From an uncultured Kangiella sp. (GTDB lineage Bacteria > Pseudomonadota > Gammaproteobacteria > Enterobacterales > Kangiellaceae): a stretch of DNA of 64,000 nucleotides. Location: assembly GCA_947503345.1 (NCBI GenBank), contig CANNCW010000001.1, positions 434,001-498,000 on the forward strand. Direction: 5' to 3'. The position numbers and the translations under genes were made by a program. The notes under the pieces were generated by a model, which made no database searches, was not told the DNA's origin, and saw only the letters and a list, made by a program, of their open reading frames with translations. Positions 36,198-45,665 of this stretch are shown here, in pieces. How positions within the stretch are numbered: position 1 is the stretch's first letter; each line of letters opens with the position of its first letter.

Positions 36198-38732
36198 ATG
36201 AAAATTGCCATCAACATATTGAAGAAAATAGCCTTTTTTGTGAGTTTACTCACAATATTTGGTGTTATGATCGTTTTAGGCGCCTACCTATATTCTGCGC
36301 CCCAAATGCCGACAATCGCATCTTTAAAAAATATTCAATTACAGACGCCAATGCGTATTTATACAGCGGATCGCAAGTTAATTGGTGAATTTGGTGACGT
36401 TAGACGCATTCCAGTCACCTTAGACCAAGTACCGACAAATTTTGTCAATGCGCTAATTGCTACTGAAGATAAACGATTCCGAGAACACTCTGGGGTTGAT
36501 TTGCTTGGTATTATTCGAGTTATTAAAGTCGCGCTTACTACCCAAGAAGCTACAGAAGGTGCCAGCACCTTGACCATGCAAACCGCGCGAAATATGTTCT
36601 TAACGCGTGATAAACGTCTAAAGCGCAAGTTAATTGAGATGTTTTTGGCGCTTCGTATGGAACAAGAGCTCAGCAAAGATGAAATTCTAGAGCTTTATAC
36701 CAACAAGGTTCATTTCAGTCATAGAGCCTATGGCTTGGGAGCTGCGGCGCAAGTCTATTACGGCAAAGATGTTTCTGAACTCGACTTACCCCAAGCGGCC
36801 ATGATGGCTGGTTTGCTAAAAGGTGAATCGGCGTATAACCCTATTTCGAACCCAGAACGTGCCATCGGTAGACGTAATCTAGTGCTAAGCCGTATGCTTT
36901 CTGAGGAATACATTACCCAAGAAGAATATCAAACAGCATTAGAGACTCCTTTAAGCGCTAAAAAACATACAGCAGATTTAGATCTGAATGCGCCTTATGT
37001 TGCTGAAATGGTTCGCCTTGATACATTAGAGCGCTTTGGTCGTGAAAAAGCTTACACTGAAGGTCTTGAGGTTTTCACCACTCTCGATTCCAAGCATCAA
37101 ATTGCCGCTAACGAAGCATTACGCAAAGGGCTTTTAGCTTACGATCGTCGTCACGGTTATAAAGGTCCTGAACTAATCATTGAGGATTTTGATATCAATG
37201 ACAAGGAAGCACTCACTACGCTTTTGGGTAGCACTGCATCAGTCGGTGGTTTAGAAGCAGCAATCGTCACTAAAGTTGATGAGCAATCCATAGAAGTCAT
37301 CAATGCTAACTTAGAAACCCTCACTATCGATTGGGATGGACTAAAGTGGGCAGCAAAATTTATCAGTGATACTCGAATTGGCCTTAAACCTAAGAAAGCA
37401 GAAGAAATCGCTTCTATTGGCAGTCTTATCCGAATTATAGATGCGGGTCCAAAAAAGGATAAAGACGGTAATCTGATAGCCGAGCATCAATGGCAACTCA
37501 GCCAAGTTCCTGAAGCCGTTTCAGGCTTTGTAGCTTTAAATCCAAAAGATGGTGCCGTTACCGCTTTAGTGGGCGGCTTTGATTACCTTTCGAATAAATT
37601 TAACTTGGTGACTCAAGCTCGCCGCCAACCTGGCTCAAACATTAAACCCTTTATCTATGCAGCGGCTTTAAATAAAGGCTTTACTCCATCAAGCTTAGTC
37701 AACGATGCGCCTTTTATTAAGGTTAATGAAGCCATTGATGAAGTTTGGCGTCCGCAAAATGATAACTTGAAATACAATGGTCCAACTCGTTTAAGAGTGG
37801 GTTTAAAGAAATCAATAAATACCATATCAACCCGTTTAATAGATGCTATCGGCGCTGATTATGCAGAACAATACTTAGTGAAAATTGGTCTGCCTGATGA
37901 GCATATGGACCCTTACCAATCACTAGCCCTTGGAACCGCCAGCTTTACGCCAATGGAAATGGCGATGGCTTATGCTGTGCTAGCGAATGGTGGTTACCAA
38001 GTGGATCCTTATTTTGTGAAAGAGGTCCGTACCTCAGAAGGTGATGTTGTTTTTGAAGCCACTCCAAGAGTCGTTTGCCAAGAATGTGAACAACTAATTA
38101 TTGATCGTCAACTTAATGCAGATAAGCCATCTTCCGAAATCAAGAACTATCCTGAGCTACCGGTTGCCGAAGAGCAAATAGCACCACTTGTTATGGACCC
38201 GCGTGATGCATTCATTATCTATGACATGATGAAAGATGTGATCAAAAGTGGAACCGCTACCACAACTCTTGCTCGCCGTAAAAGCCATTTATTAGGGCGT
38301 TCAGATTTAGCTGGGAAAACAGGCACCGCTAATGATTACAAAGATGCTTGGTTTTCTGGCTTTAATAGCGAGCTAGTTGGCTCTGCTTGGGTTGGTTTTT
38401 CCGATCACCGACGCAGTCTTGGTAAATTTGAATACGGAGGTAAAGCAGCATTACCTATCTGGGCAGATTTTATGGAAAAAGTTTTGATCAACTCTCCAGA
38501 AAAATTGATTATTCAGCCACCAGGCGTGGTTTCGGCAAAAATCGATCCAGTCTCTGGTAAACTCGCAGCACTTGGCCAATCAGATGGTATTTTTGAATAT
38601 TTTCGCGATGATAATGTTCCCTCTGAAGTCGCTGAAATCGATAGCAGCATCTTGCCTGATATTAATGAAGATGATCCGCTTGATCTTAGTGATCCGAATG
38701 AAGAGTCAGAAGATGAAGGTTCGATTTTCTAG
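36198..38732 (+). CDS. mrcA: Penicillin-binding protein 1A (bifunctional peptidoglycan synthase)
   Basis: Class A PBP of 844 residues. A membrane anchor (about 8-30) is followed by a GT51 glycosyltransferase domain (about 55-230) with catalytic Glu90 in ATEDKRF and a second block EGASTLTMQ. An OB-like insert follows, then the transpeptidase (about 425-765) with Ser480 in GSNIK, Ser539-x-Asn541, and Lys707-Thr-Gly. It ends in a very acidic tail (DDPLDLSDPNEESEDE). It polymerises and crosslinks glycan on the outer face of the inner membrane. Divergent from pilM, with its own terminator. Confidence 0.96.
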   Translation: MKIAINILKKIAFFVSLLTIFGVMIVLGAYLYSAPQMPTIASLKNIQLQTPMRIYTADRKLIGEFGDVRRIPVTLDQVPTNFVNALIATEDKRFREHSGVDLLGIIRVIKVALTTQEATEGASTLTMQTARNMFLTRDKRLKRKLIEMFLALRMEQELSKDEILELYTNKVHFSHRAYGLGAAAQVYYGKDVSELDLPQAAMMAGLLKGESAYNPISNPERAIGRRNLVLSRMLSEEYITQEEYQTALETPLSAKKHTADLDLNAPYVAEMVRLDTLERFGREKAYTEGLEVFTTLDSKHQIAANEALRKGLLAYDRRHGYKGPELIIEDFDINDKEALTTLLGSTASVGGLEAAIVTKVDEQSIEVINANLETLTIDWDGLKWAAKFISDTRIGLKPKKAEEIASIGSLIRIIDAGPKKDKDGNLIAEHQWQLSQVPEAVSGFVALNPKDGAVTALVGGFDYLSNKFNLVTQARRQPGSNIKPFIYAAALNKGFTPSSLVNDAPFIKVNEAIDEVWRPQNDNLKYNGPTRLRVGLKKSINTISTRLIDAIGADYAEQYLVKIGLPDEHMDPYQSLALGTASFTPMEMAMAYAVLANGGYQVDPYFVKEVRTSEGDVVFEATPRVVCQECEQLIIDRQLNADKPSSEIKNYPELPVAEEQIAPLVMDPRDAFIIYDMMKDVIKSGTATTTLARRKSHLLGRSDLAGKTGTANDYKDAWFSGFNSELVGSAWVGFSDHRRSLGKFEYGGKAALPIWADFMEKVLINSPEKLIIQPPGVVSAKIDPVSGKLAALGQSDGIFEYFRDDNVPSEVAEIDSSILPDINEDDPLDLSDPNEESEDEGSIF

Positions 38733-38755
38733 CGTCATTCACAAACCGTTACCTA

Positions 38756-38782
38756 AAAAGCGACTTCTTAGTCGCTTTTTTT
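38756..38782 (+). terminator. Rho-independent terminator of mrcA
   Basis: AAAAAGCGACT-TCTT-AGTCGCTTTTT forms a hairpin running into further T residues, 24 nt after the mrcA stop. Confidence 0.88.
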
Positions 38783-38862
38783 ATATTTTTATGGAATAAA
38801 TATCTTATAGCAACGTTAAATCATTGTAAGAACAAATTAATTCAATATTTTTGGAGCAAAAA

Positions 38863-39411
38863 GTGAACGCAAAATCTTCACAAGAATTACTGCGATATAG
38901 TCATAAGGCTTTTATCTTTGCTAAGCAAATGCTGGGCAATGTCAGTGATGCTGAAGATTTAGTACAAACCAGCATCGTTAAGGCTTTATCGCACCCAAAC
39001 GCACCAAGCGGTGGCGTGGATTTACAAAAGTGGCTTTATCGAGTAGTTCGTAATGCGGCCATTGATAAGTTACGCGAACAAGCTCGTTTTCAAGAGGAAG
39101 ATTCGGGAACGACAGAAGAAGCACAGAGTCCTGAAAAACAGCTAGAGCACAATCAGCTGAAAAAGCAACTTGCTACAGCGCTATCACTTTTGCCTATGGC
39201 GCAAAGAGAAATCATTGTGTTGCGTGATTACCATCAAACAAGTTATCACGACATTGCAGAAATTCTAGTTATCCCACAAGGCACCGTAATGTCCAGATTG
39301 CATCGAGCAAGATTGGCATTAAGAGAAATTTTATTGCAAGTCCAAAATGAACAAGCTTCAAAAAAAACATTAGAAACTTCAATGCAAGAGGTGCGTTATG
39401 AAACACACTAA
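38863..39411 (+). CDS. ECF RNA polymerase sigma factor
   Basis: A 182-residue sigma-70-family factor with region 2 (about residues 10-80; ISDAEDLVQTSIVKAL in spirit, read as VSDAEDLVQTSIVKAL) and region 4 (about 105-160; MAQREIIVLRDYHQTSYHDI) only. The GTG at 38863 is preceded by TTTGGAGCAAAAA; a TTG four codons earlier overlaps that site and is rejected. It overlaps the zinc-finger anti-sigma gene by 14 nt, the usual pairing. The operon probably also covers YbjQ, the methionine sulfoxide reductase fusion and perhaps CreD. GGAATAA...CGTTAA at about 38794-38817 could be an autoregulated ECF promoter, which is speculative. Confidence 0.9.
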   Translation: MNAKSSQELLRYSHKAFIFAKQMLGNVSDAEDLVQTSIVKALSHPNAPSGGVDLQKWLYRVVRNAAIDKLREQARFQEEDSGTTEEAQSPEKQLEHNQLKKQLATALSLLPMAQREIIVLRDYHQTSYHDIAEILVIPQGTVMSRLHRARLALREILLQVQNEQASKKTLETSMQEVRYETH

Positions 39412-39850
39412 TAACCATCAATGCCATAAAACCCAAGAACTTATTAGCGGTTATTTAGATCAAGAGTTAACCCAACAACAGAACCAGAGGGTGCGAGTCC
39501 ACATTGATTCATGCAAGCAGTGTCATACTCTCTATAAGGATCTAAAAGCCATGCAAGCATCAGTAGGAACACTTCAATATCCAGAATGTGAGGAAGACAA
39601 AATGGAAAAAATATTAAGCGAACCTGTGTCGAAAAGTATTTCATGGATTGGCTGGGCTTTATTAAGTCTTGGTTTAATAGCATTTATGCTATTCCAAGTA
39701 TTTACTTTTTACAGTGTCAGCGAAGTACCATTAACATTGAAAGTTATTGTCTTTTTAATTGAAGCTGGCTTATTGGGGCTATTTTTAAGCGTATTACGCC
39801 AACGATTAATCGCCAGAAAAACAGACAAGTACAAAAACGTAAAATTATAG
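39398..39850 (+). CDS. Zinc-finger anti-sigma factor, membrane-bound
   Basis: A 150-residue protein. The N-terminal anti-sigma domain (about 5-60) carries the ZAS motif H-x3-C-x2-C as HIDSCKQC, with an upstream Cys/His in QCHKTQELISGYLD. Two membrane helices follow (about 78-100 and 108-130). ZAS proteins hold the cognate ECF factor until zinc is lost or thiols are oxidised (family knowledge). Translationally coupled to the sigma gene by a 14-nt overlap and followed after 10 nt by the YbjQ gene. Confidence 0.88.
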   Translation: MKHTNNHQCHKTQELISGYLDQELTQQQNQRVRVHIDSCKQCHTLYKDLKAMQASVGTLQYPECEEDKMEKILSEPVSKSISWIGWALLSLGLIAFMLFQVFTFYSVSEVPLTLKVIVFLIEAGLLGLFLSVLRQRLIARKTDKYKNVKL

Positions 39851-39860
39851 GAGACTCAAA

Positions 39861-40193
39861 ATGAGCCACGATATTCAAGTATTCACCATGGAACAAGTGC
39901 CCAATCACAAGGTTATAAAAGTAGTTGGTTTAGTGCGCGGAAATGCCGTTAGAGCTCGCCACCTTGGACGTGATATTTTAGCTGGGCTTCGCAATCTTGT
40001 TGGGGGTGAAATCATGGAATACACCAAGCTAATGGCCGAAAGCCGTGAACAAGCCATAGACCGAATGGTTGAAGAAGCACAAATGCTGGGCGCAAACGCT
40101 GTTATAGGAGCACGTTTTACTACTTCAATGGTCTCTCAGGGCGCAGCCGAACTACTAGCCTTTGGAACCGCAGTTGTAATCGAAAAAGAATAA
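39861..40193 (+). CDS. YbjQ/UPF0145 family protein
   Basis: A 110-residue cytoplasmic protein. The family blocks are VVGLVRGNAVRARHLGRDILAG near residue 22 and EAQMLGANAVIGARF near residue 70. Members form pentameric rings with metal-binding-like surfaces, but the function is unknown. AATTATAGGAGACTCAAA gives a strong ribosome binding site. Its place right behind the sigma/anti-sigma pair suggests a shared regulon; this is inference from spacing. Confidence 0.88.
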   Translation: MSHDIQVFTMEQVPNHKVIKVVGLVRGNAVRARHLGRDILAGLRNLVGGEIMEYTKLMAESREQAIDRMVEEAQMLGANAVIGARFTTSMVSQGAAELLAFGTAVVIEKE

Positions 40194-40265
40194 TTCATGT
40201 AACTTTTACGGTTGTTCTGCTATCTAATAAACAAACCATTAGATAGCAGTTAATTAACAGTATCC

Positions 40266-41585
40266 ATGAAAATAGTAAAATCTTTGTTTTATATCGCATT
40301 AATTGCGACCGGTGTTTTTACTTTTGCTAAAAACCAACTCAATACCACAAATCCAAATTATCAACCCAAAGTAACTACTACTTCGAAAGAAATGCCTGCA
40401 ACTAAACAATTAGACTCAATTGTTTTAGGTGAAGGTTGTTTTTGGGGAGCCGAAAAGCGCCTTGAAGCTTTACCGGGTGTCATCGATGCCGTGTCAGGTT
40501 ATGCTGATGGTCGCGGGCTAGAAGCTTCCTATCGAGAAATCACTCAAAGAAAAAATAAAAACAATCCTGACAATTATGCTGAAGTAGTAAAAGTTACTTT
40601 TAACCCACAGCAAATTTCTTTAGAAACTATCTTAAAGGATTACTTTGAAGCACATGACCCAACTCAAGTTAACCGTCAAGGTAATGATATCGGAACTCAA
40701 TACCGCTCTACTGTTTTGACTAATAGCGATGAGCAAACTCAAATAACCAATGCGTTGATTAAGGAGTACCAACCTCTATTAACAAAAGCGGGTTATGGTG
40801 AAATTGCTACTAGCGTTAAGTTGCTAGATCAATTCCACCCAGCCGAAGAATATCACCAAGATTATTTACAAAAAAATCCTAACGGTTACTGCCCTGATCA
40901 TTCCACTGGTGTGAAATTTGATGGCATTGAGCAAGTTGCAAAAATTGATAATTCTGAGTTACAAATAGGCAAACAAATTGTAGTGATCGATTCAGAAAAC
41001 TATTGCCCCTATTGTGAGAAATTCAAAAAGGATGTGGCTGACGATTATCAAGGTTCTATTCCACTCACGTATCGCTATGCTTCACAGCTTGATGGACTTG
41101 ACATCACCACAGAAACTTGGGCAACGCCAACCATTCTATTTTTAAATAATGGTAAAGAAGTGTTTGGGCATCGTGGCTACATCGATGCCGAAAATTTTTA
41201 TAAAGTATTAGGTGGCTTTAAGCTTGAAGACTCTGAAGCTTATAAAGTTGCCTTCCAAAAAGGCACTGATGGTCGTTTTTGTAAACAATACGAAATTTTT
41301 AAAAACACCCCTGATGGTCAATTTATCGATAAACTTAGTGGCGTAGCATTATTCGATACTCGTGATCGCTTTAACTCTGGAACGGGCTGGTTGTCATTTA
41401 CCAAACCCATCGATAACTCAGTTACCGAACACCTAGATACCAGCTACGGTATGGTCAGAACTGAAATCCGTTCAAAAACTTCAGGCATTCATCTTGGTCA
41501 TGTTTTCGATGACGGTCCCAATGGACAAAAGCGTTATTGTATTAATGCCACTGTATTGGAGTTTAAGCCTCGAATTGATGTCTAG
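40266..41585 (+). CDS. Exported MsrA - thioredoxin-like - MsrB fusion
   Basis: A 439-residue protein with an N-terminal signal or anchor segment (about 4-20). MsrA domain (about 48-220): GEGCFWGAE with catalytic Cys58, followed by GTQYRS and HPAEEYHQDYL. Thioredoxin-like module (about 235-320): CPYC with Cys247 and Cys250 and a cis-proline in WATPT. MsrB domain (about 325-436): GTGWLSF, GIHLGHVFDDGP and catalytic Cys425 in YCINA, without the zinc-binding CxxC pairs. It should repair both methionine sulfoxide epimers outside the cytoplasm, with the middle module relaying reductant. Neisseria PilB uses the order Trx-MsrA-MsrB; here the thioredoxin lies in the middle. Neighbours are the ECF/YbjQ genes and creD. 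Confidence 0.9.
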   Translation: MKIVKSLFYIALIATGVFTFAKNQLNTTNPNYQPKVTTTSKEMPATKQLDSIVLGEGCFWGAEKRLEALPGVIDAVSGYADGRGLEASYREITQRKNKNNPDNYAEVVKVTFNPQQISLETILKDYFEAHDPTQVNRQGNDIGTQYRSTVLTNSDEQTQITNALIKEYQPLLTKAGYGEIATSVKLLDQFHPAEEYHQDYLQKNPNGYCPDHSTGVKFDGIEQVAKIDNSELQIGKQIVVIDSENYCPYCEKFKKDVADDYQGSIPLTYRYASQLDGLDITTETWATPTILFLNNGKEVFGHRGYIDAENFYKVLGGFKLEDSEAYKVAFQKGTDGRFCKQYEIFKNTPDGQFIDKLSGVALFDTRDRFNSGTGWLSFTKPIDNSVTEHLDTSYGMVRTEIRSKTSGIHLGHVFDDGPNGQKRYCINATVLEFKPRIDV

Positions 41586-41704
41586 CTCAAATACTCGCAT
41601 CCGTCATAATTCACCATAATTGCTCCATTCTAATTGCAGATTTAATTTTTAAAGTAGTAACCGAAAACTTTTAAATGAATATCTCAAAAATAATGGAGTA
41701 ATTC

Positions 41705-43036
41705 GTGGACACCGTAAGTAATTTTAAACAAAGATTGCAACAAAGCATTTCAATTAAACTATTGGTCATTGCTTTTCTGCTATTAATATTGCAAATACCC
41801 CTATCCTATGTTCGTAGTCTAATTTACGAGCGCCAATCACTTGAAGATGGTGCTGCACACGAAATCAGCCAGCGCTGGGGTAGTGAACAACACATCGGCG
41901 CTCCAATGGCGGTAGTAAAATCGAAATACCAAAAGCTACTTACTGATTCGAACGGAATGAGCCAAACGATCCATAAGGCAAAAGAAGATAGCATTTTAGC
42001 TGAATCTTTTAATTTACAAATCCAATTGGATGCCCAAAAGCGCTACTTAGGTATTTATGAAGTTCCCGTATTTACTGCATACGCCAAACTATCAGGAACC
42101 ATTCGAATTAAGCCAGAAGAACATTTAGGACAAATTAATGACTGGCAAATAGATCATATTTTTATCCCTATTAAACAAATGAAAGGGATTAAAAATATCG
42201 AGTACTTAAAGATTAATGGACAAAAAGCTTCACTTGCTCAACAACAAAAAAGTTATCGCGATCTGAATGGCTTAAGTATAGATACCAGCCAGTGGAAATC
42301 AACGAGTGAACTTCATTATGAAATGGCTTTTACTCTTACGGGCTCTAATCAGATGGGCGTTATTCCCTTGGCAGGACAAACACAAGTAGAGATTACTTCC
42401 AATTGGTCTTCGCCATCGTTTGTAGGGGACTTTCTACCTGAGGCTCGCGAAATCACTGAGGAAGGGTTTATCGCAAACTGGAGTATTAATGAACTTAACC
42501 ATAATTTCGGCCGTGTCTTAAGCTCTGATAAGAAGTATTCATTAGCAAATAACCATCCCAGTTTCGGAACAAAGATCATCATCCCAGCCAATGTTTATCA
42601 AGTTAATCAAAGAACCGTTAAATATGGCATATTAATCATGCTATTAACTTTTTCAGGCTTCTTCCTTGCAGAAATATTATTCGGTTTAAAACTCCATCCA
42701 TTCCAATATTTGCTCATAGGATTCTCACTAACCGTATTTTACTTACTCTTGTTAGCAATCTCAGAATACTTACATTTCAACTGGGCATTCTTGATTTCAT
42801 CCCTTGCGGTCATAAGTTTAATTGCAAGTTATTGCTCCGTCATACTGGCACAAATAAAGCGTGGGATTTTTACAGGGGTGCTTTTTGCACTGCTTTATGG
42901 TTTTATTTTTATTATGGTTAAAGCCGAAGAATCATCGTTATTAATGGGCGCCATTGTTATCTGGATATTCTTAGCAGCAGTGATGTATCTAACCCGAAAG
43001 ATCAATTGGTATCAGACAGGCTCAAGTCACAATTAA
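41705..43036 (+). CDS. creD: CreD-family inner membrane protein
   Basis: A 443-residue membrane protein: one N-terminal helix (about 18-35), a large periplasmic domain (about 36-295) and several C-terminal helices (about 303-435). LLLLILQIPLSYVRSLIYERQ and GVDQVRYGIL-like features of the CreD family are seen as LQIPLSYVRSLIYERQ and NQRTVKYGILIMLL. CreD helps envelope integrity and beta-lactam or colicin tolerance elsewhere. TAATGGAGTAATTC supports the GTG start at 41705. creBC is not beside it; the ECF locus upstream may control it instead (inference). Confidence 0.88.
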   Translation: MDTVSNFKQRLQQSISIKLLVIAFLLLILQIPLSYVRSLIYERQSLEDGAAHEISQRWGSEQHIGAPMAVVKSKYQKLLTDSNGMSQTIHKAKEDSILAESFNLQIQLDAQKRYLGIYEVPVFTAYAKLSGTIRIKPEEHLGQINDWQIDHIFIPIKQMKGIKNIEYLKINGQKASLAQQQKSYRDLNGLSIDTSQWKSTSELHYEMAFTLTGSNQMGVIPLAGQTQVEITSNWSSPSFVGDFLPEAREITEEGFIANWSINELNHNFGRVLSSDKKYSLANNHPSFGTKIIIPANVYQVNQRTVKYGILIMLLTFSGFFLAEILFGLKLHPFQYLLIGFSLTVFYLLLLAISEYLHFNWAFLISSLAVISLIASYCSVILAQIKRGIFTGVLFALLYGFIFIMVKAEESSLLMGAIVIWIFLAAVMYLTRKINWYQTGSSHN

Positions 43037-43098
43037 AGCTGGTACTTTCTTACCAAACCTTCTAGGATTATTACCTTTCAATTCTAGAAGGTTTACTC

Positions 43099-43407
43099 AT
43101 GCTAAAACTCAAACCAACTTGTGAACATTGTGACAAAGCTTTACCTGCTAATTCTTCTGAGGCGATGATTTGTAGTTTTGAGTGTACTTTTTGTTGTGAT
43201 TGTGTGGAGACTATTTTATTTAACGTTTGTCCAAACTGTGGAGGTGGCTTTGTACCTCGTCCGATTCGTCCACAGCAAGAATGGTTCGAAGGTGTTAGCT
43301 TAGCTCAATATCCTGCGACTACTGAAAAAGTTTTTAAACCAGTTGATCCTGAAGCGCATAGAGCTGTTATTGAGGCTATTAAAAACATCAAACCTGAAAA
43401 TCGTTAA
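43099..43407 (+). CDS. DUF1272 domain zinc-ribbon protein
   Basis: A 102-residue cysteine-rich protein. Residues 1-60 (LKPTCEHCDKALPANSSEA, then CSFECTFCCDCVE and CPNCGGGFV) match DUF1272, with at least eight cysteines arranged as paired CxxC ligands, so metal binding is expected. Function unknown. It ends directly against the end of the HemJ-like gene on the minus strand, with no visible terminator between them. Confidence 0.88.
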   Translation: MLKLKPTCEHCDKALPANSSEAMICSFECTFCCDCVETILFNVCPNCGGGFVPRPIRPQQEWFEGVSLAQYPATTEKVFKPVDPEAHRAVIEAIKNIKPENR

Positions 43408-43827
43408 TTAGAATGGTTTTAGGACCACGAGAAAAACAATCCCCACTAAGACTAGCACTGGAAATTCATTAAACCAGCGGAAAAATACATGGCTTTTTGA
43501 ACAGCGTCCTTCAGCAAATTGTTTTTGGAAATGCCCACAAATCAAATGATACGCCACTAAAACTTTGACCAGAAATATCTTAGTGTGAAACCACCCTGTG
43601 CCTTTATAATATTCCCAGCTATACGTTGTAAGCCAGATACCAAAAATAATGGTCAGAATCATAAAAGGAGTAATAAATCGATACAGCTTTCCCGCCATAA
43701 GATTTAATTGATTAAATGCACCGTCATCTTCGGTCATAGCTAGGTTGACAAAAATTCTTGGCAAATAAAATATTCCAGCGAACCAGCTGACCATAAATAT
43801 TAAATGCAACGATTTAACCCAAAGCAT
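43408..43827 (-). CDS. HemJ/CopD-family membrane protein
   Basis: A 139-residue protein with four membrane helices. The N-terminal WVKSLHLIFMVSWFAGIFY LPR-type block (conserved His and Arg), the KLYRFITPFMILT segment and a later KIFLVKVLVAYH match the HemJ (UPF0093) protoporphyrinogen oxidase group. A family relation to the wider CopD fold is also possible, hence the cautious name. If it is HemJ it would supply the penultimate heme step. It starts 14 nt after the ClC gene ends, likely in one transcript. Confidence 0.8.
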   Translation of the reverse strand: MLWVKSLHLIFMVSWFAGIFYLPRIFVNLAMTEDDGAFNQLNLMAGKLYRFITPFMILTIIFGIWLTTYSWEYYKGTGWFHTKIFLVKVLVAYHLICGHFQKQFAEGRCSKSHVFFRWFNEFPVLVLVGIVFLVVLKPF

Positions 43828-43841
43828 CTTTGTACCTTTTT

Positions 43842-45665
43842 TTAAGCAGTTTCCAGACGACCAGTATCTTTTTTGGCAAAGATATATTGATCGGTAATCA
43901 TTTCGCGCGTAATCACACCGTATATTCTTTCTTGTTCATCCGCCGTTAAACGGTAGACATAAGCAGCGCTAATTTTTCTTTGTTCCATCTTGTCAAAAGT
44001 TTCTTCCAAAGTTGCTTGCAAGTTGATGGAAATGACATCTTGGCGGTTGGCTGGAATTTTCATTAAATCCACCTGATGACGTTTGATAAATTGCTCCGCT
44101 TCAACCGCAGAATCTGTTTCATCATTTTCGCTTTCAGGTGTTTCTAGCTCCATTAAATAGCGAGCTAAATCACTAGCAACCATGAGTGACACCACATGGT
44201 CATCTTCTTTAATTAATACCCAACGAGGATTATCTTTTAACAATATTTCCAATTCTAAATGGTCATTCAAACGATTAGACACTACCACTCCTCGCTCCAT
44301 GACCCCAGCGACACCAATTGAGCGGAGAACCTGCTTGATTGGGTTTAATTTAATATCTAGTCCACGATCACCCATTTGCGTTTCCCAGAATGCTTTTTGT
44401 TTGAACACCTGAGTCACCACCATATTGGCGATTACAATTGAGAACATACCCGGCAAAATGATATTTGGATTATTGGTTAATTCTAACAAAGCAATTAAGG
44501 CCGCTAATGGCGCTTGCAACACCGCGCTCATCAAGGTGCACATTCCGATAATGGCATAAAAGCCTTCGAAACTAGAATGTTCTGGGAAAATACCTCCACC
44601 AACATTCCCCATAACACCACCCAGCATTGCGCCCATAAATAGCGTTGGGCCAATCACTCCACCAGGCAAGGACAAACCAGAACAAATAATAGTGGCAACG
44701 AATTTCCCCATTAACGCCAAAATAAGTACATTGAGTAATAACTCGTCATGAATCGCGCCGTTGACCGTATCATAGCCAATCCCCATTACTTCTGGCACAC
44801 CAATTGCAATCACACCCACACTGGCGCCAGCCACGGTAGTTTTCACCCAAACTTTCCAGCTTTTGCTAAGACGAGAAACTTTTCGGGTTAAATAAATAAA
44901 AGCACTTGCAAGGGTACCGCCTAATATTCCTACCAATAAAAAGTAAGGCATTTCCCATAGAGATTGAATATCTAAGTGCGAAGGAACATCAAATGCGGGA
45001 TCGGGGCCAAATACCCATTGAGTTAACACAGCTCCAGCAACCGATGACAAGATAATAGGAATAAAACTGGCAACCGCATATTCCATGACAATGATTTCCA
45101 TGGCAAAAACTACGCCAGCTAAAGGCGTGTTAAAGCTTGCTGATATTGCAGCTGCACAACCACAGCCCACTAAGATGCGAGTACTATTATTGGGAAGTTT
45201 TAATTTTCTACCTAGCCATGAACCTGAAGTTGAACCTAAATGAATACCGGGACCTTCACGACCAACCGATTGTCCCGAGGCGATAGTTAAGCCACCAATA
45301 AAAAACTGCGCAATAGCATTTTTTACTGGTAAATGTCCCTGATGATAATTAAGTCTTTCTAAAACATGCGAAACGCCCACCTGACGTGTTGCGGGCGCTA
45401 ATTTTTGCAATATCAGACCAACGGCCATTCCACCTAAAGTCGTCAGAGCTAATCTAAAAAGCCAACTCATATCTTCGAAGTCATGTTCCGATGATTCGCC
45501 CGCTAGATTATCGGGAGCCCAAAGAACGATACTGGATTCAGTGAAAAGGCGAAAAAGAATGTTAGAACCGCCGGCAAGAATACCGCAAATCAAACCAATA
45601 ACAGCCATTAACGCTAAAGCATCAAAGCCACCAAGTTTTAATCGCAAACGGTCAATTAAGGTCAT
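43842..45665 (-). CDS. ClC-type chloride channel/transporter with CBS domains
   Basis: A 607-residue membrane protein. The ClC core (about 1-430) shows ASGQSVGREGPGIHLG, where GREGP carries the external gating Glu, and LSLPGGVIGPTLFMGA in the selectivity region. The C-terminus (about 450-600) contains a pair of CBS-like units, one with ITREMITDQYIF near the end, for nucleotide regulation. The retained gate Glu is compatible with Cl-/H+ exchange. Single upstream gene of a short minus-strand pair with the HemJ-like gene, divergent from the DUF6776 gene. Confidence 0.93.
   Translation of the reverse strand: MTLIDRLRLKLGGFDALALMAVIGLICGILAGGSNILFRLFTESSIVLWAPDNLAGESSEHDFEDMSWLFRLALTTLGGMAVGLILQKLAPATRQVGVSHVLERLNYHQGHLPVKNAIAQFFIGGLTIASGQSVGREGPGIHLGSTSGSWLGRKLKLPNNSTRILVGCGCAAAISASFNTPLAGVVFAMEIIVMEYAVASFIPIILSSVAGAVLTQWVFGPDPAFDVPSHLDIQSLWEMPYFLLVGILGGTLASAFIYLTRKVSRLSKSWKVWVKTTVAGASVGVIAIGVPEVMGIGYDTVNGAIHDELLLNVLILALMGKFVATIICSGLSLPGGVIGPTLFMGAMLGGVMGNVGGGIFPEHSSFEGFYAIIGMCTLMSAVLQAPLAALIALLELTNNPNIILPGMFSIVIANMVVTQVFKQKAFWETQMGDRGLDIKLNPIKQVLRSIGVAGVMERGVVVSNRLNDHLELEILLKDNPRWVLIKEDDHVVSLMVASDLARYLMELETPESENDETDSAVEAEQFIKRHQVDLMKIPANRQDVISINLQATLEETFDKMEQRKISAAYVYRLTADEQERIYGVITREMITDQYIFAKKDTGRLETA

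Noticed and set aside
38794-38817. ECF promoter GGAATAA...CGTTAA
   Set aside because: Only loosely like known ECF promoters and unsupported by a second copy I could verify; mentioned only as a possibility in the sigma gene entry.
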